Shown: positions 1 to 12,665, counted from the stretch's first letter. The stretch: DNA of 64,000 nt from Carnegiea gigantea (GCA_029747015.1 JAKOGI010000009.1:1911001-1975000); one strand, 5' to 3'. The notes: a model not told the origin generated them from the letters alone. Translations and numbers: made by a program.

Positions 1-2490
1 ATCCACTTCTCAAATCAAGCTTGGCGAAGTACCAAGTGTCCTCGAGTTGATCAAGAAGGTCATCAATGCGCAGGATGGGATATGTGTTCTTGATGCTGGA
101 CTTGTTGAGTGCTCGCTAGTCTAAGAATAATTGAAGAGAATTACCCTCCTTCTTTTGAAACAACATCGGTGGACCGCAGGGTGAATTGGAGGCACGGATA
201 TAACTAGCATCAAATAGCTCCTTCAATTGCCTCCTTAGCTCCTTTAGCTTCAGAGGTGCTATATGGTAAGGTGCAAATGTAGGTGGCTTAGCTCCTGTCT
301 CTAACTCGATAACATGATCTGCTCCCTCCTCGGTGGAAGTCTTTTGGGTAACTCGGCGGGCTTAACATCCTTGAACTCATCAAGCACCTTTTGGACGACC
401 TTCGATGCTTGCACTTCATTGGTCTCTTCATCTAGCTTGAGAGTGGCAAGGAAGGTAGGCTCCTTCTTCTTAGTAGCCTCGGAAAATTGAAAAGCGAAGA
501 GCATCTTGCATTCATCAATCTCCCTCCTCACAGGAACAACATAAATTTTTGTGATACACATAGTGTTGGTGTATGACACTAAGAATACCTTCCCCGCATC
601 AAGAAAATCGATGCCCAAATGGAACTTCTTATCATCCAAGGGGGCCACGGTGATATTGGCCTTACCTTTCCACTAGTCACTGCGGAAGTAGGCACACTAG
701 CAGCACCCTTGATCGGGAGACTCCAAGCGTTAGCTCCTTTCATGAAGCCTTTCTTCTTGGTGTACGAAAATCCAACCTTGTCCGCAACCTCCTTGGCCAT
801 GTAGACCGTGTCAGCACGTGCATCCAACATTGCTTATAGTGGCTTGGCATTGACGACGATCTCCACGTACATGTGCCTACAAGGTTGTCCTTTCATCTTC
901 TTTTGGATGACATTGAGTAGCTTCATGATAGCTATCTTTCTTTCCCCTTTTGCCTATCTCCCTCTTGGACAATAGTGGCAAGTTTGCCCCGCCTAGGATA
1001 GTCGAAGACCCGGTGAGGTCCATTGTATAAGAATCGTGAGATCTTCCTCAGAGTCTCCACCTTCTTGCCCTTTCCCTTGTCTTTGGATGCAGATGCTTGT
1101 CCTGCCTAGGAGATTTGTCCCGATCTCCCCCACCTTTGCAGTTACCACCTGTCTTTTTTCTTTATGCCTTTGAGGAATCCTTGAACTCGACGAGTGACTC
1201 AGGAGTGACAATTACGCAGGGGAGGTCTTGCACGACACGCCTCTTGAGTGTTGCCCAATTACATAGGCCATCCAGGAAGCAAAATATGGCGTCTTGCTTC
1301 CCCATGCATGGAATTTTCAAGAGAAACACTTGTATCTCCTTGATGTGCCCGCAAATATGACCCTCATTGTCTTGGAGGTATCATAGCTTTGCCCTTGCTT
1401 CATTCTTAGCATCCTTGAGGTAGAGTTGCTTCTTAAGCTCCTTCTTGAATTTGTCCCTTATGTTGATAGGATTAATTCTTCTCCTGATGCTGTCAGACCC
1501 ACGATGCCGCTAAACAGGGGCAATATCTTTAAAAGAGAAAGTGACATTGCTCATCTTTTAGGCATCATCCTCAATGCCCGTTGACCGGAAATAATCCTCG
1601 AGTCCCCAAACAAAATTGTCTATCTCTCTTGCATTCTAGCCCTGTGGAAGGTAGGAGGTCGTAATGCATTCCCTTTGGAGTGGTGGACAATTGAAAAGAT
1701 CCACCATTCGCCACAGCAGCCATGCATACCTTGATTTGTGCTTCCAAAGCCTCACCCGCGTCTTGTAAGTCTTAGCCTCAGCTTTACCAGCTTTGAATCT
1801 TCCATCCTTATTAGTTGATTGTTCGAAGAGCTTGGATCTCCTTATTGAAATTGGTCACTACGGAGTTCATTACTGCTTGCATCTCCACACAAAGCTCTTT
1901 CATATCTCTTTCGGACTTGAGCTACTCAATGCATATGTCCATATTCTTAATCCCACTAGCTAGGGTAGGCATGGTGGTTTTGATCCGCTAGCCTTTCCTC
2001 GGCAAGGGAAATCATGTCCTTATTCTTGTCGTTGCCATTCTTGCCACATTATTAAGGGTTACCAGCATCGGTAACAATTGAAGCCATTGTGATCTCCCAA
2101 ACTCACCCAAAATCCTTCCTTGGTTCGGTAGTGAACTTTGCTGGACTTAGACTTTGAGAAGCTAAGTAAGCACACATGCTCAAAGGGAACTAAGCAAGAG
2201 AGAGGAAACAAAGAAGTTTGAGAGAACACATTGTATTGTACTTGGAAATGCTTGATGTACAAATGAGTACCCTTGGGGGTATATATATATAGATTCACCT
2301 CTTCATTCAATGGTAGAAATTTTTTGATCCAATGGTTAGCATTACTCATCTAGAATACTCTATACAGATATATTAGATTCTATAAACTCATAGGACAATC
2401 TAGAATAAACTTTAGAAAAATCTAGAGAAATTTGGGACATTTTAGAAAAATCTTGAATGAACTCATAGGACACTCTAGAATAAACTCTAA
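1..2490 (-). mobile_element. Degenerate Ty3/gypsy LTR retrotransposon, truncated by window edge
   Basis: Read on the minus strand the order is LTR/leader (about 2490-2090), gag, protease, start of reverse transcriptase. TATA-like (ta)n lies near 2280-2292. A gag-like ATG at about 2085 is followed by an in-frame stop within a dozen codons. The Retrotrans_gag signature is readable at about 1530-1230 (FKKELKKQLYLKDAKNEA, then a FLDGL motif), broken by stops and frameshifts. The protease region (830-580) has LDARADT where an active retropepsin has D-T/S-G-A, so the catalytic motif is gone. The next frame (648-301) runs into the linker ending LPKRLPPRR, and 300-1 continues into reverse transcriptase fingers ([26 protein letters not shown]). 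The rest lies outside the window. Ty3 identity comes from the protease-RT order and RT motifs; the clade is not determined. This copy cannot be autonomous. Confidence 0.85.
2090..2490 (-). repeat. Probable 5' LTR and leader of the Ty3/gypsy element
   Basis: Non-coding stretch preceding gag on the minus strand, with a (ta)n TATA-like tract near 2280 and a polypyrimidine-rich leader. Two near-copies of a 33-40 bp segment (about 2388-2428 and 2459-2491, sharing actcataggac and ctagaataaact) lie at its outer end. I could not fix the TG...CA ends or a primer-binding site, and the partner LTR is outside the window, so the limits are approximate. Confidence 0.45.
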
Positions 2491-2491
2491 A

Positions 2492-2886
2492 ATGACCCCT
2501 ATCTTCCTCAACTTATTGACATCTACAATGTTTCTACCATCAAACACAAATGTTGCCTTCCTCATGTTTACGTAAATCTTCTGATAATCAATGCTCTCAA
2601 ACTCATCCCAATCGGTTGAACTGCAAATAGCATGAGCATCTTTTGCGGCCTCATAAGCATCCCAACTCATGGCTAATTCCTTAGTGGCGGTAGGGCTCAA
2701 AGGTTAAAGATGGGTCGAGTGATCCCAATCGAAGTTCCCCATGGATTGTTCATAAACCAAGAATGGCAATCTTTTCCTAAGGCAATGTTGAACATAAAGG
2801 AAACAACCCGATTCACAAACTTGTTCTTTTGGTAGTGGTTGATCTTGATCACTTGTTTCTTATTGCACCAAAAAATATAGACTATG
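2492..2886 (-). pseudogene. UDP-glucose dehydrogenase fragment (partial pseudogene)
   Basis: The sequence matches exon 2 of the complete UGD gene in this window (about 7856-8400) in the same orientation. The open part encodes [20 protein letters not shown], against [20 protein letters not shown] in the intact gene, and continues through [11 protein letters not shown]. About 125 bp of the parent (roughly 8110-8240) is missing between about 2743 and 2754, and a second small deletion lies near 2860. The first 250 residues and the last 20 or so are absent, as is the catalytic-cysteine segment. It abuts the outer end of the Ty3 LTR region. Because only exon 2 sequence is present, I cannot tell a DNA duplication from a retrocopy or from capture by the neighbouring retrotransposon. 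Confidence 0.85.
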
Positions 2887-5800
2887 TCGAAAAATCCACT
2901 TTGTACATATGCAACATGAAAATAAAGATGTACTCTATAAAATTAAAATTGATGACTATCATTGCTAGAACTTATACATATTTTCACATGGTGTATTAAA
3001 AAAAAAAAAAAACCATAGGGGTACCAAATTAATACAGGCAACCTTGGTTGGTGCTATGCGGAGGAATGTAAAATTCTTTGTATAAACTCATACCTCCAAT
3101 TAAATTACATTTCTAGTGCCCCAAAAGGGCAAACTATTTTTTAGTTCAGACAATTTCGTAGTGACAGAAAAAATGCAAGGGAAGACATTGGCATAAATGA
3201 AATCTATCGGGTGCCCATCATCAAGCCTATGTTCTTTTAGCCAAATTAAGTTGACCATCTTGGAATCCCACCTAAGGTAGGGTGTTAAGAGGGGTTCAAA
3301 TGCACCAACCCTTACTCTAAAATTAAACCGACAAGAGATGACTCCCCACCTTAGATTTGGAACTGCCTACATTAATATGCAACAGTTAGCAGGGAATAGT
3401 TTAATGGGACATTTTATGGGTTTTTTGCACCTAGCACCATTCAAATTTTCTGCATTTTCTTCAACCCTCACATTTTCTGGTTAATTTTAACCTCCTTTCA
3501 CCGTTGATGTATGTTTAATGTAGAACCCAACTCTGGTGAGGGGATGATGTGGCAAATTATTAAGCAATCTTGAATTACTTCAACTACCCCTCCTTTAGTG
3601 GTTGATGGTTTGGCACTAAAAAATTAATTGAGTGAATAAAAGAAAATTCCCAAAAATCATAGAGAAAGATGATGAGAAAGATGGTAAGTCTGAGTGAAGG
3701 AGCATTTATTAGCGAGAAAGTGAGTAAAAGAAGTCTAATCCCCATCATTTCATCATGGCATAAAAAGGTTGTTCAGATAACAACATTAAATTAGGGCAAA
3801 ATGGCAATCAAATATCATTTTTGCAAACTCTCACAGGAACTTATTCTGTATAAGAACTTATTCTATATTTTTATTTTGCACCAAATGATATCCAATTTGT
3901 TTTTGCTCATCAGATACCAAGTACTTAACATATGACATTTGCGTCAATGTCATTTCATTGGTGTCTATGGCACTGTTGCCCTGCTCGAGTATGTAATTGT
4001 CCCAATTTCATATTGGTGCATCACTGTTTTGTTCACTTGGATTTGCCGACTAATTATCTTGAGAAAGTGTGGCAAAACTACTAGCACAAGGGAGAGAGTT
4101 GAAGTCGAAAGAGGATCTGGTGATATGTGGTTTGACATATGCATGAGAAATTATATAAAAAAATAAAACAAAAATTATGTTACAAATATGGATACAGCAG
4201 ATTGTAAGTTCTCATACATTATATCTATGTATGGTAAGAAATGAAGCTAGTTAGCATGTCAATTATTTCACAAGTATGAATACCTGAAGAAAATTTTTGA
4301 AGAAAATCCAAAAATCCAAAAGCTGTCTACCGCGAAAACCAAAAAAATCAACAAATGAATGTATTTTCATTGTTGTCGGAATGCATCATTTTTCATTTTA
4401 TTTTTCTAGCTTTCGTTTTGTGTTGAACTAGTGTATGGGTGTTTAAATGTGTTTATGGAGTTAATTTAATCTTGATCACATAAAAGCGATTTAATCAGGG
4501 ATTGAGAATATAAATAGGAAACAGGGAAAGGCCATTACAAGCATGCCATTAACTAGAACTTTTTGGACCATCGATCTACAATCTTATTGATTGGCTTTAT
4601 CAGATTTGCAATACAAATATGATTTGATCAAAGCATGGGGAAGTTTCAACTGCAAAAGGGTCTCTCGAAGCTACACGAGTAGTCTTGGTGACAATTCTAT
4701 GTATCCTAGGGTTATTTTTCTTGTTAGTTTCTAAATCTACGCTTCACTGCTACAGATTAATGGGTTGATGCTGGGCTTGTTACAGTTTTTATTTACTTAG
4801 CTACTGATTTTCCCAATTTCAGGGCTCCTGATGAAGATGATGAAGAAGATGATTAAGAAGATGATGAAGCTGCAGAACCCATCCCACTCGCACTTGGTCA
4901 TAATCAGCATCTGTGTATGTATCATACTGACTGATTAAGCGTCAACTTTTTTATCTTCTTTGGATCCATACCACATTGTCATTGCGGTGGTTCTTAGAGA
5001 AATCGATGCATTCCCGTCATTCATCAGCTCAATTGGCATCTTTTGCCCAACTTTGTCTATGGAATCATTTTAGTCTGTTCAGGTCAGCCTCCAGAAGCAA
5101 TGTCTCCATTTCCATGCAAACATTGACAGAGGAAGTTTTTGGCCCCCATCTTATGCATTATAACACTTAGCTCCCATGATGGAGCAATTGGATTGGCGAC
5201 TGATACTCAAAGTAAGTTTTTTGAATATTTGAACTATTCACTTAAGGAACCCATCCCTTTATGCGATGTGGCATCAGTAGAACCCGATTCTCTGAGCCGA
5301 GAAGGCCAAAACTGGGTTTGACTCGAATCCAAAATATGGTGACCTAATTTTTGACTCAGCCTCCACAAAAACAATTGAAGATTGGCATGGTTGATTTCAA
5401 CTTTGCTTAATGAACAAACCTCTACAGCACGCTCGAATACGTGTCCTGGACCTGAAGTGACTCGACTCGAACATATCTCATAACCCCATCAACCCAATTT
5501 GTCATTAAGCGTAGTTACTGTAGCTCAACCCTAGTGATCCGATTTGACCATGATCTGACCCATATAATCCAGCAAGATGCTTAAACGCTGAAAGTTAAGA
5601 AAAATAATTGACTAAACTCAAGCATCATATATGCGGAAGCGTGACAAAAGATTTGGATATTCAAGAATATTAAAACAAGATCAAAAAGATAATAGTAGGC
5701 ACAAGATTTTTTATGTGGAAACCCAAATCGGGAGAAAACCACAGACAGCAACAACGGCGCAATGTCCACTATGATCGGAGTGAGTACAACATGATCTCAA

Positions 5801-6642
5801 AAATGAGTCAAAAGAGATCAATATAAAAGAGAGATAAAGATCTCAAAGCAAACGCCCAAGGAAGAGACCTATTACAAAGAAAATCTCTCAATACTCTCAC
5901 TCAAGATATGTGGAATAAAAGAGGCTACAATGACTCAACGTTGCCTCATAGAATGGCCATGAGAGGGACATACCTAAAGGCACTCCCGAATGCCAAAACA
6001 CCTGAAAATGCCCATACTATAGTGAGACAATTGCCACGCGGTAGGACAACAGCCACATCAAATGCCTATTAGAGATGCCCAATATATAGGATGCCCAAAT
6101 TGAAACTCCCATAGTAAAGGAGAAGGAGGCCAAAGGTTGAAGCATTATTCACCAATAAATGCACATAAAAGGGTGCATGAATGTTGAGTTTATACTCTTG
6201 AAACATCCACATAAAATCCCATAAAGGGACCATCAATTTCTATGAAACCGCCACAAGCAACCGAGAAGACATGGCAAGAATTTTGGGCCACTTAACCCAA
6301 CACAAAATGAAATTACCGTACCAAACCCAGCATAAGTGACTTGTTTACAAGGCCTAGTTTTTGTCATTGGCATAGTTCTGATATGAATTATCATCTCCAT
6401 TGTCACATATTTGGTTGCAGTGCTGTTGTACTTGTACTATCGAGAGACCCTGAGAATTATCAGGGGGTAAGAAAAGAAAGAATTATTGCGCCTGTCTTGA
6501 GCATTAAACAATTATCATGCGAACAAAATTATCTGTGTGGTTAGTCATTTGAGTTGATTGTGAGTTTTGAGTTATTTTTCATGCCTGAAACAATTGACTA
6601 AACCAAATTGGCTGTGCATTATCGTGCAGGCACTGCACAAGT

Positions 6643-6645
<3 letters not shown>

Positions 6646-6679
<34 letters not shown>
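6646..6679. repeat. (AT)17 microsatellite
   Basis: Perfect alternating AT tract of 34 bp, followed directly by the first unit of a tandem duplication. Confidence 0.97.
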
Positions 6680-6682
<3 letters not shown>

Positions 6683-6690
6683 GTATTGTG

Positions 6691-6960
6691 TCCACAGTCT
6701 TGCTGTTGCCAATGTTGCAGGCCTCTGTTAAATCTCCGAGGAAATTGCACCTGTAGAAGAATTCTAAGATTAAGTGGTGAGTTTTATATCTACATCAGAA
6801 TCAGGACCTCAGGCTGGCAGGAGCTGGAATGTTTTCGGTTGATAGTCCACAATCTTTATTTTGCCAATGTTTCAAGCCTCTGACAAATCCCTGCACCTGC
6901 GGTAGAATTCTGGGATAAATGAGTATCATATCGGAATCTGATTCAGGGAGGGCGCGAGAG
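6691..6960 (+). repeat. Imperfect tandem duplication, about 150 bp unit
   Basis: Unit 1 (about 6691-6815) and unit 2 (about 6845-6958) share, in order, ttgccaatgtt, aagcctctg or ggcctctg, tgcacctg, gtagaattct, and atcagaatcaggacctcag against tcggaatctgattcaggga. The spacing is constant at about 153 bp. No protein frame is conserved between units. Confidence 0.7.
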
Positions 6961-7794
6961 GCCTTTACTGAAGGAAGCGGGACAAGTTGAGGGGATGGAT
7001 CTTGTTTGGAAGCTTGAAATCATGGCGACTATCACAAGGAATTATCACCATAAGCCTTGCAGAACTGTCACTTGCCGATGGATGCTTGATTTTCTTTAGT
7101 TTCACTGCTGACTTTCTTGTGGAGATGATGCTGCTTTGAGTCAGGACTGTATGTCCTGTGGCTTTGATATTGCAGGATGCATGTTTTGCTATGTGGTACT
7201 GTGGTGACTTTTTTTTGAACTGATTTTTGCTGAATTTAATTGACTCTGTTTCCGCTGAACTGAACTTGATGGAGCTTATTTCTGGTCAGGAGGACCTAAG
7301 CTGGTTTTCATCAACTTTGATTAATTTTTATTTTATGTTGGCCTCGTCACTGTACTAAACAGATGTCAAATAACAGATGTAGCAAAGGGTTTGAAAGTTA
7401 TATCAACAATTAGAAAATTTTAGAAAAAATTTTCTTTTTCTAATCTGATCAAAAGTTTATGTCTTTGATAAAACGCAACGTAATCAAACACAAAAATTTT
7501 CAGACACTATGGATTGTAAAATTCAAAATACCTCATACCCCCAATACAAAAGAGGACAGAATATCTTCAACATGAAGTATCAAAGTACATAACTCCTGTG
7601 CTTTATGCTGACATCTAATTGTAACTTAACAACAAACCAAAAGAACAAGTATAATGACTGTAAAAGGGCACAAAAGGGGGGGGGGGGGAAAAAGAGGAAG
7701 AAGAAACAGAGCATTGGTGAAAGGTTGAACAAATTCAAAGAATAAAATATCCTTTTCCCTATTTCAAGGTGCCTGCAGTGTAGGTAGATGGAAC

Positions 7795-9911
7795 TTATGC
7801 CACAGCAGGCATGTCCTTGAGCCAAGGATCCAAGGGCTTCCCAATGGAGTAGACAATGAACCCTATCTCCCTCAACTTTTCAACATCCACAATGTTTCTA
7901 CCATCAAACACAAACGCGGGCTTCCTCATGGCATTGTAAATCTTCTGATAATCCAAGCTCTTGAATTCATCCCACTCGGTTAAAATGCAAATCGCATGGG
8001 CATCTTTTGCGGCCTCATAAGCATCCCAACAGACGGATACTTCCTTAGTGGCAGTAGGGCTCAAAGGTTGAAGATGGGTCGGGTGATCCCAATCAAACTT
8101 CCTCATGGCTAGGTCCCTCCTGATTTGATCCTCAGTCACTTGGGGGTCATATATGGTGAGCTGTGCCTTATCGCCCAACAATCCTTTGCAAACATCGATA
8201 GCTGGGGTTTCCCTGGTATCACCGGTATCCTTCTTAAAGGCGAAACCAAGAATGGCAATCTTTTTCCCTGAAACCGTGTTGAACATAGAGGAAACAACAC
8301 GGTTCACAAAACGGTTCTTTTGATAGTCATTGATCTTGATCACTTGTTTCCAATAGTTTGCAACCTCATGCAAGCCATTGCACTCGCAAATATAGACCAA
8401 ATTGAGGATGTCCTTTTGGAAGCATGACCCTCCAAAGCCGACACTAGCATTCAAGAACTTAGGTCCAATCCGAGTGTCCTTGCCAATGGCATGGGACACT
8501 TGGGTGACATTGGCACCGGTTGCCTCACAAAGGGCAGAGATGGCATTCACAGAGGAGATCCTTTGGGCTAAAAAGGCATTAGCAGCAAGCTTCGAGAGCT
8601 CAGCTGACCAAAGATTAGTGGCAAGGATCCTATCCTCAGGCACCCAATGAGCATACACATCTTTGAGTGCTTGGACCGCCTTTTGCCCTCCCGGGGTTTC
8701 CCTTCCTCCTATGAGGACCCTGTCTGGATTGAAAAGGTCTTGGATCGCGGTACCCTCAGCTAAGAACTCTGGGTTTGACAGGATCTGAAAGTTGATTCCT
8801 AATGTAACAACCAAAAGATTTTGAGTTAAGAAAGCAAGATGATTTCTGATTTCTTATAATATGAAGGAAAGAGTAGTCGAAACCTGAAATGAAATACTCC
8901 TGTTTGATTCCTATAGTTGCTAAATATTTCTTTCTCTTTGATTTAATGGAATGTATTTGTGATGCTATTATACAAATGGTTGACAATACACAACATGGGA
9001 ATACTTTGATTCTACTGTTAGGAAATTGTTATTTGATAATTTTGTTCAAAGCTGATTCAAACATGGTAAACTGACCTCAGCCCGAATAACCAAGTCAATG
9101 TAATCCAAAATATGATATTCGTAACTTTACCCAATCATAAATAAGGCGTAGCCATATCCGGTTCACTGTGACCATGCTAGTGGACCGATGGCAACCATAC
9201 TTGAAATGATCAAATCCACTCCGAACTCATCTAACTCCGCCTTACGGCTTACATAACGGATATCCAAATATGATGAACAACATGACCTAAATCCAAAAGG
9301 AACTGACTCGAGTGGCCCATGTTTATGTCTATCTATAAGGCAATATAATTGAATCAGAACTAAGTACCATAATGACATTGAGGCAACATGACATGTTGAT
9401 AGACAAAGCCAAACAAAATGATCAGAAACCTTAAGAAATGAATATATCACACAAAAACAAAGCATGACATACCTTTGCTATTATGGGTGAGGATCTTCTC
9501 AATGGCTTCAGCAGTCTTGACAGGGACAGTGGACTTCTCGACAACAATCTTGTCAGATTCGGAAACATCAGCAATCATCCGGGCAGCGCTCTCCCAGTAG
9601 GTCAAGTCAGCGGCTTTTCCGGCCCCAAGGCCTTGGGTTTTTGTGGGGGTGTTGACAGACACAAATACGATATCAGCTTCTCTGACATGCTTCTCCACAT
9701 CAGTGCTGAAGAAGAGGTTCTTCCCCCTGCATTGCTTCACCACATCCTCGAGGCCAGGCTCGTAGATGGGCAGTTGGTCACTGTTCCAAGCATTGATCCT
9801 TGGAGCTGAGATATCTACCACAACCACCCTTATGGAAGGGCACTTTAGGGCTATCACTGCCATTGTAGGACCCCCTACATACCCTGCCCCAATGCAGCAT
9901 ATCTTCACCAT
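7795..9911 (-). CDS. UGD: UDP-glucose 6-dehydrogenase
   Basis: Cytosolic enzyme oxidising UDP-glucose to UDP-glucuronate with two NAD+, the entry to nucleotide sugars for hemicellulose and pectin. Two coding exons: 9473-9911 and 7795-8798, joined by a 674 bp GT-AG intron in phase 1 inside Gly147. The join restores the family motif [19 protein letters not shown] and gives 480 aa, the usual length. Visible features: N-terminal Rossmann [11 protein letters not shown] (residues 8-18), NAD-binding UDPG_MGDP_dh_N domain, then [12 protein letters not shown] with catalytic Cys272, and the C-terminal UDP-binding domain ending [13 protein letters not shown]. All key residues are present and there are no stops. 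The start is the only ATG giving [15 protein letters not shown] 5'UTR intron and TATA box lie upstream. A broken partial copy sits at 2492-2886. Confidence 0.97.
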
Positions 9912-9917
9912 TTTGTC

Positions 9918-10115
9918 CTGTCATTTTGTCATAACATAAAATATGTTAGGACTTAGGACCCAACTTCAAGAGGTCGCAAAAATACATCTCGTGGATCTTT
10001 TGGAATCAACATTTCTACTTTTGCGAATAAGGTCATTTAAAGAAGGTAAAATTAAAGAAATTTACTTAGAATTTCTAGCTAAATTTCAACAAAGAAGGTG
10101 TTTATATCTATTTAC
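9918..10115 (-). other. 5'UTR intron of UGD
   Basis: On the minus strand the donor ataag|gtaaat is at 10116/10115 and the acceptor gacag|gacaaaATG at 9918/9917, only six bases before the start codon. The 198 bp intron has no coding content. A leader intron just before the ATG is common in plant housekeeping genes. The site pair is inferred from consensus, not from transcripts. Confidence 0.65.
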
Positions 10116-10235
10116 CTTATGAAGAAATCCTCCGTAAAGCCTCTGTATTTGAGCACCGACAAGAATAGAAAGAGTCCCCTGTGTTTGAATGGGAAGAGAC
10201 TCAAATTGGGGCAATAGCAAGAGACCAAACACCAC

Positions 10236-10245
10236 CTTATAAAAA
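10236..10245 (-). promoter_or_regulatory. TATA box of UGD
   Basis: Minus-strand TTTTTATAAG at 10245-10236, with TATAAG at 10241-10236. It lies about 120 bp upstream of the proposed leader donor, which leaves room for a start site near 10205 and a leader exon of about 90 nt. Confidence 0.6.
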
Positions 10246-10259
10246 CCCCCAAGAAACCC

Positions 10260-11815
10260 TTTTTTTCCCTTTCTTTTTTTATTATTATTTGATTAGATGC
10301 CTTTGTATCACAAGATCTAATACACTATAGATAGATTATGACATGGGATTTTTTTTTTTGTTTTTGGGTTTAAAGAAATTAAAAGGAGGCTTCTATTTGG
10401 AAAGTTCGGCATGTTTTCAGAAACACCTTTCAGTAACATGCAGGTGAGCAACTTTCACAGGCAAAGGCCAAACATCAAACTGACTCTCGTACTTTAATTG
10501 GTTTGTCACCCTCCTTCAATTAATTATTCATTCTGACTTTACTGAAAGGTAGGTTTATTCAATTGCTTGAATACCAGAACCATAATTAATGGGGATAAGA
10601 AGAAAGGGAAAGAAAATTGAAAAATCTGAAAATCGTTTTCTTTTTGTTTATATTAAAGCGTATTAATTAATGATTAAAACAAATCTGAATTTTTTTCCAT
10701 AGGCACGGAGCTGGCTAAAATTTAGGTCCGGGTCGATTCAGGTTCGACAAATCGGATATTCGGATAAAAACTTCACATACGGACCTGTTCAAATTATAAA
10801 TAAGACACTTTGAGCAGATCCGGACCTGGACCCGAATGTCCAATGTCCGGACCCAATTGTCCGAATTTTCGAAATTGTGATAAGATTTTTAGACATTGTG
10901 ACCCAAATTTTGTATGACAGAGTCCGAACTCGATTTTTCAATGCCCGAACTCAGTTGTTCGAAGCTGTACTATACAATGTTCTAGAGAATTTGGACCAAA
11001 ATTACACACAAACCTAATTGTCCGATTGTTCGAAACCGGTTGTTCGAATTTGTCGAAATCCAAAATGGTTTAAAGATCCAGACAATCGGAACCCAAATGC
11101 CCAAACCCAAACCCGACGGGGATTTAAATTTAGACATGATTGGTTGTCCGAATTTTCAATTCGGACAAAAGTTTTGTGACCGTACCTGATGTTTTCCGAT
11201 CGGACAAATTTGGGTGATCAGGTCAGACAGAATTTTGCCAACCCTAGTAGGCACCATCTATTTTACAATTCTATTAATTTTTTAGATAATTAAAAAAGCT
11301 AATTTTGGACAATTTTTTAGCATTTAAGTTGTACTCGATTAAAGCAAATGCTTCTCTAAACTATCATCAATTTCCTTATTATTAGTTTTGAATCTAGAGA
11401 CTAGAGTGCAATGAAACCAATTTCTCCCCAAGTTAGGGTGAATTTACTATATTTTATCTCTCATATCTTGATTGGGCGAGATTACGAGAATATTGGACAA
11501 TAAATTTTGATTGATATTTACATTTGGACAAACTAAGGTAAAACATTAAACGTGGGAATAGAACTATGGAAGCATCACAAAAGATAGGCAATCAACTATT
11601 CATGAAAAGAGGTACGTTGGATTACACCAAAATTTTAGTCCTTTACGATAGTGAAATTTGAAATGTCTATTTTTAAAGAGTAGTCATCTCATTAAATTTT
11701 GACGTATCATATTGTACTTTTTGGCCGGTGGGTATGTTAATTTTTAATGCCTAAAAAATTTCATATTTTCTCTAAAAATGTTAAGTAACAAAAGAGAGCA
11801 ATCAAATAATGTTGT
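10260..11815. other. Spacer with degenerate repeat-like sequence
   Basis: No gene recognised. 10720-11240 is a patchwork of short repeats built on 'tccggacccga', 'tgtccgaa' and 'ttcggacaa', about 500 bp of self-similar low-complexity DNA typical of decayed dispersed elements. The rest is AT-rich single-copy-looking DNA. Confidence 0.5.
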
Positions 11816-11819
11816 TATA

Positions 11820-12102
11820 TGTATTCAAGAATCATCTCAATTAAAAGTTTGAGCTAATAGTTGAAGACTTAGAAATAGGTTTATACCCTAACATACCCGC
11901 TCACTCGAATGCCCTTTGGGTTTGAAGCGTGGATACTATAAAGGCTCCCCCTACCTTGCGCAATAAATCAATATGAAAACTGCTGAGATTCAAACATGAG
12001 ATCTCTCGCTCAGGAAGACTCTTATATCATATCCAAAAACCATCTCAAACAAAAGTTTAAGTTGATGGTTGAAAGCCTAAAAATTGGTTTTATGCTCTCA
12101 CA
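11820..12102 (-). mobile_element. TRIM-like miniature LTR retrotransposon
   Basis: Two direct repeats of about 75 bp flank a 133 bp centre: 11820-11893 and 12027-12102. They share 'catctcaa...aaaagttt(a/g)ag...gatggttgaa', 'aaat(a/t)ggtttat' and a terminal CA. Read on the minus strand the centre starts TGATATAAGAGTC just inside the upper repeat, a decayed form of the initiator-tRNA-Met primer-binding site (TGGTATCAGAGC). Small LTRs, a Met PBS and no coding room are the definition of TRIM elements. No clear 5 bp target duplication is left. The copy is old. Confidence 0.6.
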
Positions 12103-12665
12103 GTATGCTTATACCCGGCTTCCGCAACAAGAATTTCCATTGCGGGGAATCCATAACTTTTTAGACAAATAATAAATAGAAATCTATAGCTTTCTCCACA
12201 AAGAATATTAGATCAATATGGAGACAATTAATTAAGAAAAAATATAAAGATTGGGCAATTTTACACAGATCTAACATACCATTATTGAAACTAATTAAAG
12301 ATTTTCTTAAGTTGACTCCATATCTTTAGCTTTTACTAAATATGGAGTAATTATTTTAGAGCAAATTTTGTTATTAATAAGGGGTGGAAAACCGGAAATA
12401 AAAGGCACCAATGGAAATCATGATGCTTACAAAATTTTGATACCACGTTCAATGTGTCATTAGTCTTAGGAGAAAACCTAACTACGCAGGCTTAGCATCT
12501 AATACTTATTTGATACTCAAAATTAAAGTCCTTGTTAAGGAATACCAAGGACACGGGAAATGTGTGCTCGGGTTGGATCAAAGTAGGTTCCTATGATGTT
12601 AACCTAATATTTAACCTTAAACTACAATCAATTCAGATGTGAACCAACAAAATGAACCTAAACTG

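Larger units (their letters stand above)
2887..7675. other. Intergenic spacer, no recognised gene
   Basis: Open frames on both strands are short and match nothing I know. A consensus-like acceptor followed by an acidic stretch (APDEDDEEDD, then a stop, about 4822-4855, plus) looks like an old exon remnant. At 5690-5760 a segment of the type 'cacaagatttt...gtggaaaccc...gggagaaaaccac' resembles a widespread plant dispersed repeat that I cannot name. The A-run at about 3000, the (AT)n tract and the 150 bp duplication near 6.7-6.96 kb are the only other structures seen. Confidence 0.5.

Noticed and set aside
9163..9465. 100-codon frame in UGD intron 1
   Set aside because: Lies wholly within the intron needed to restore the conserved UGD protein; no homology recognised.
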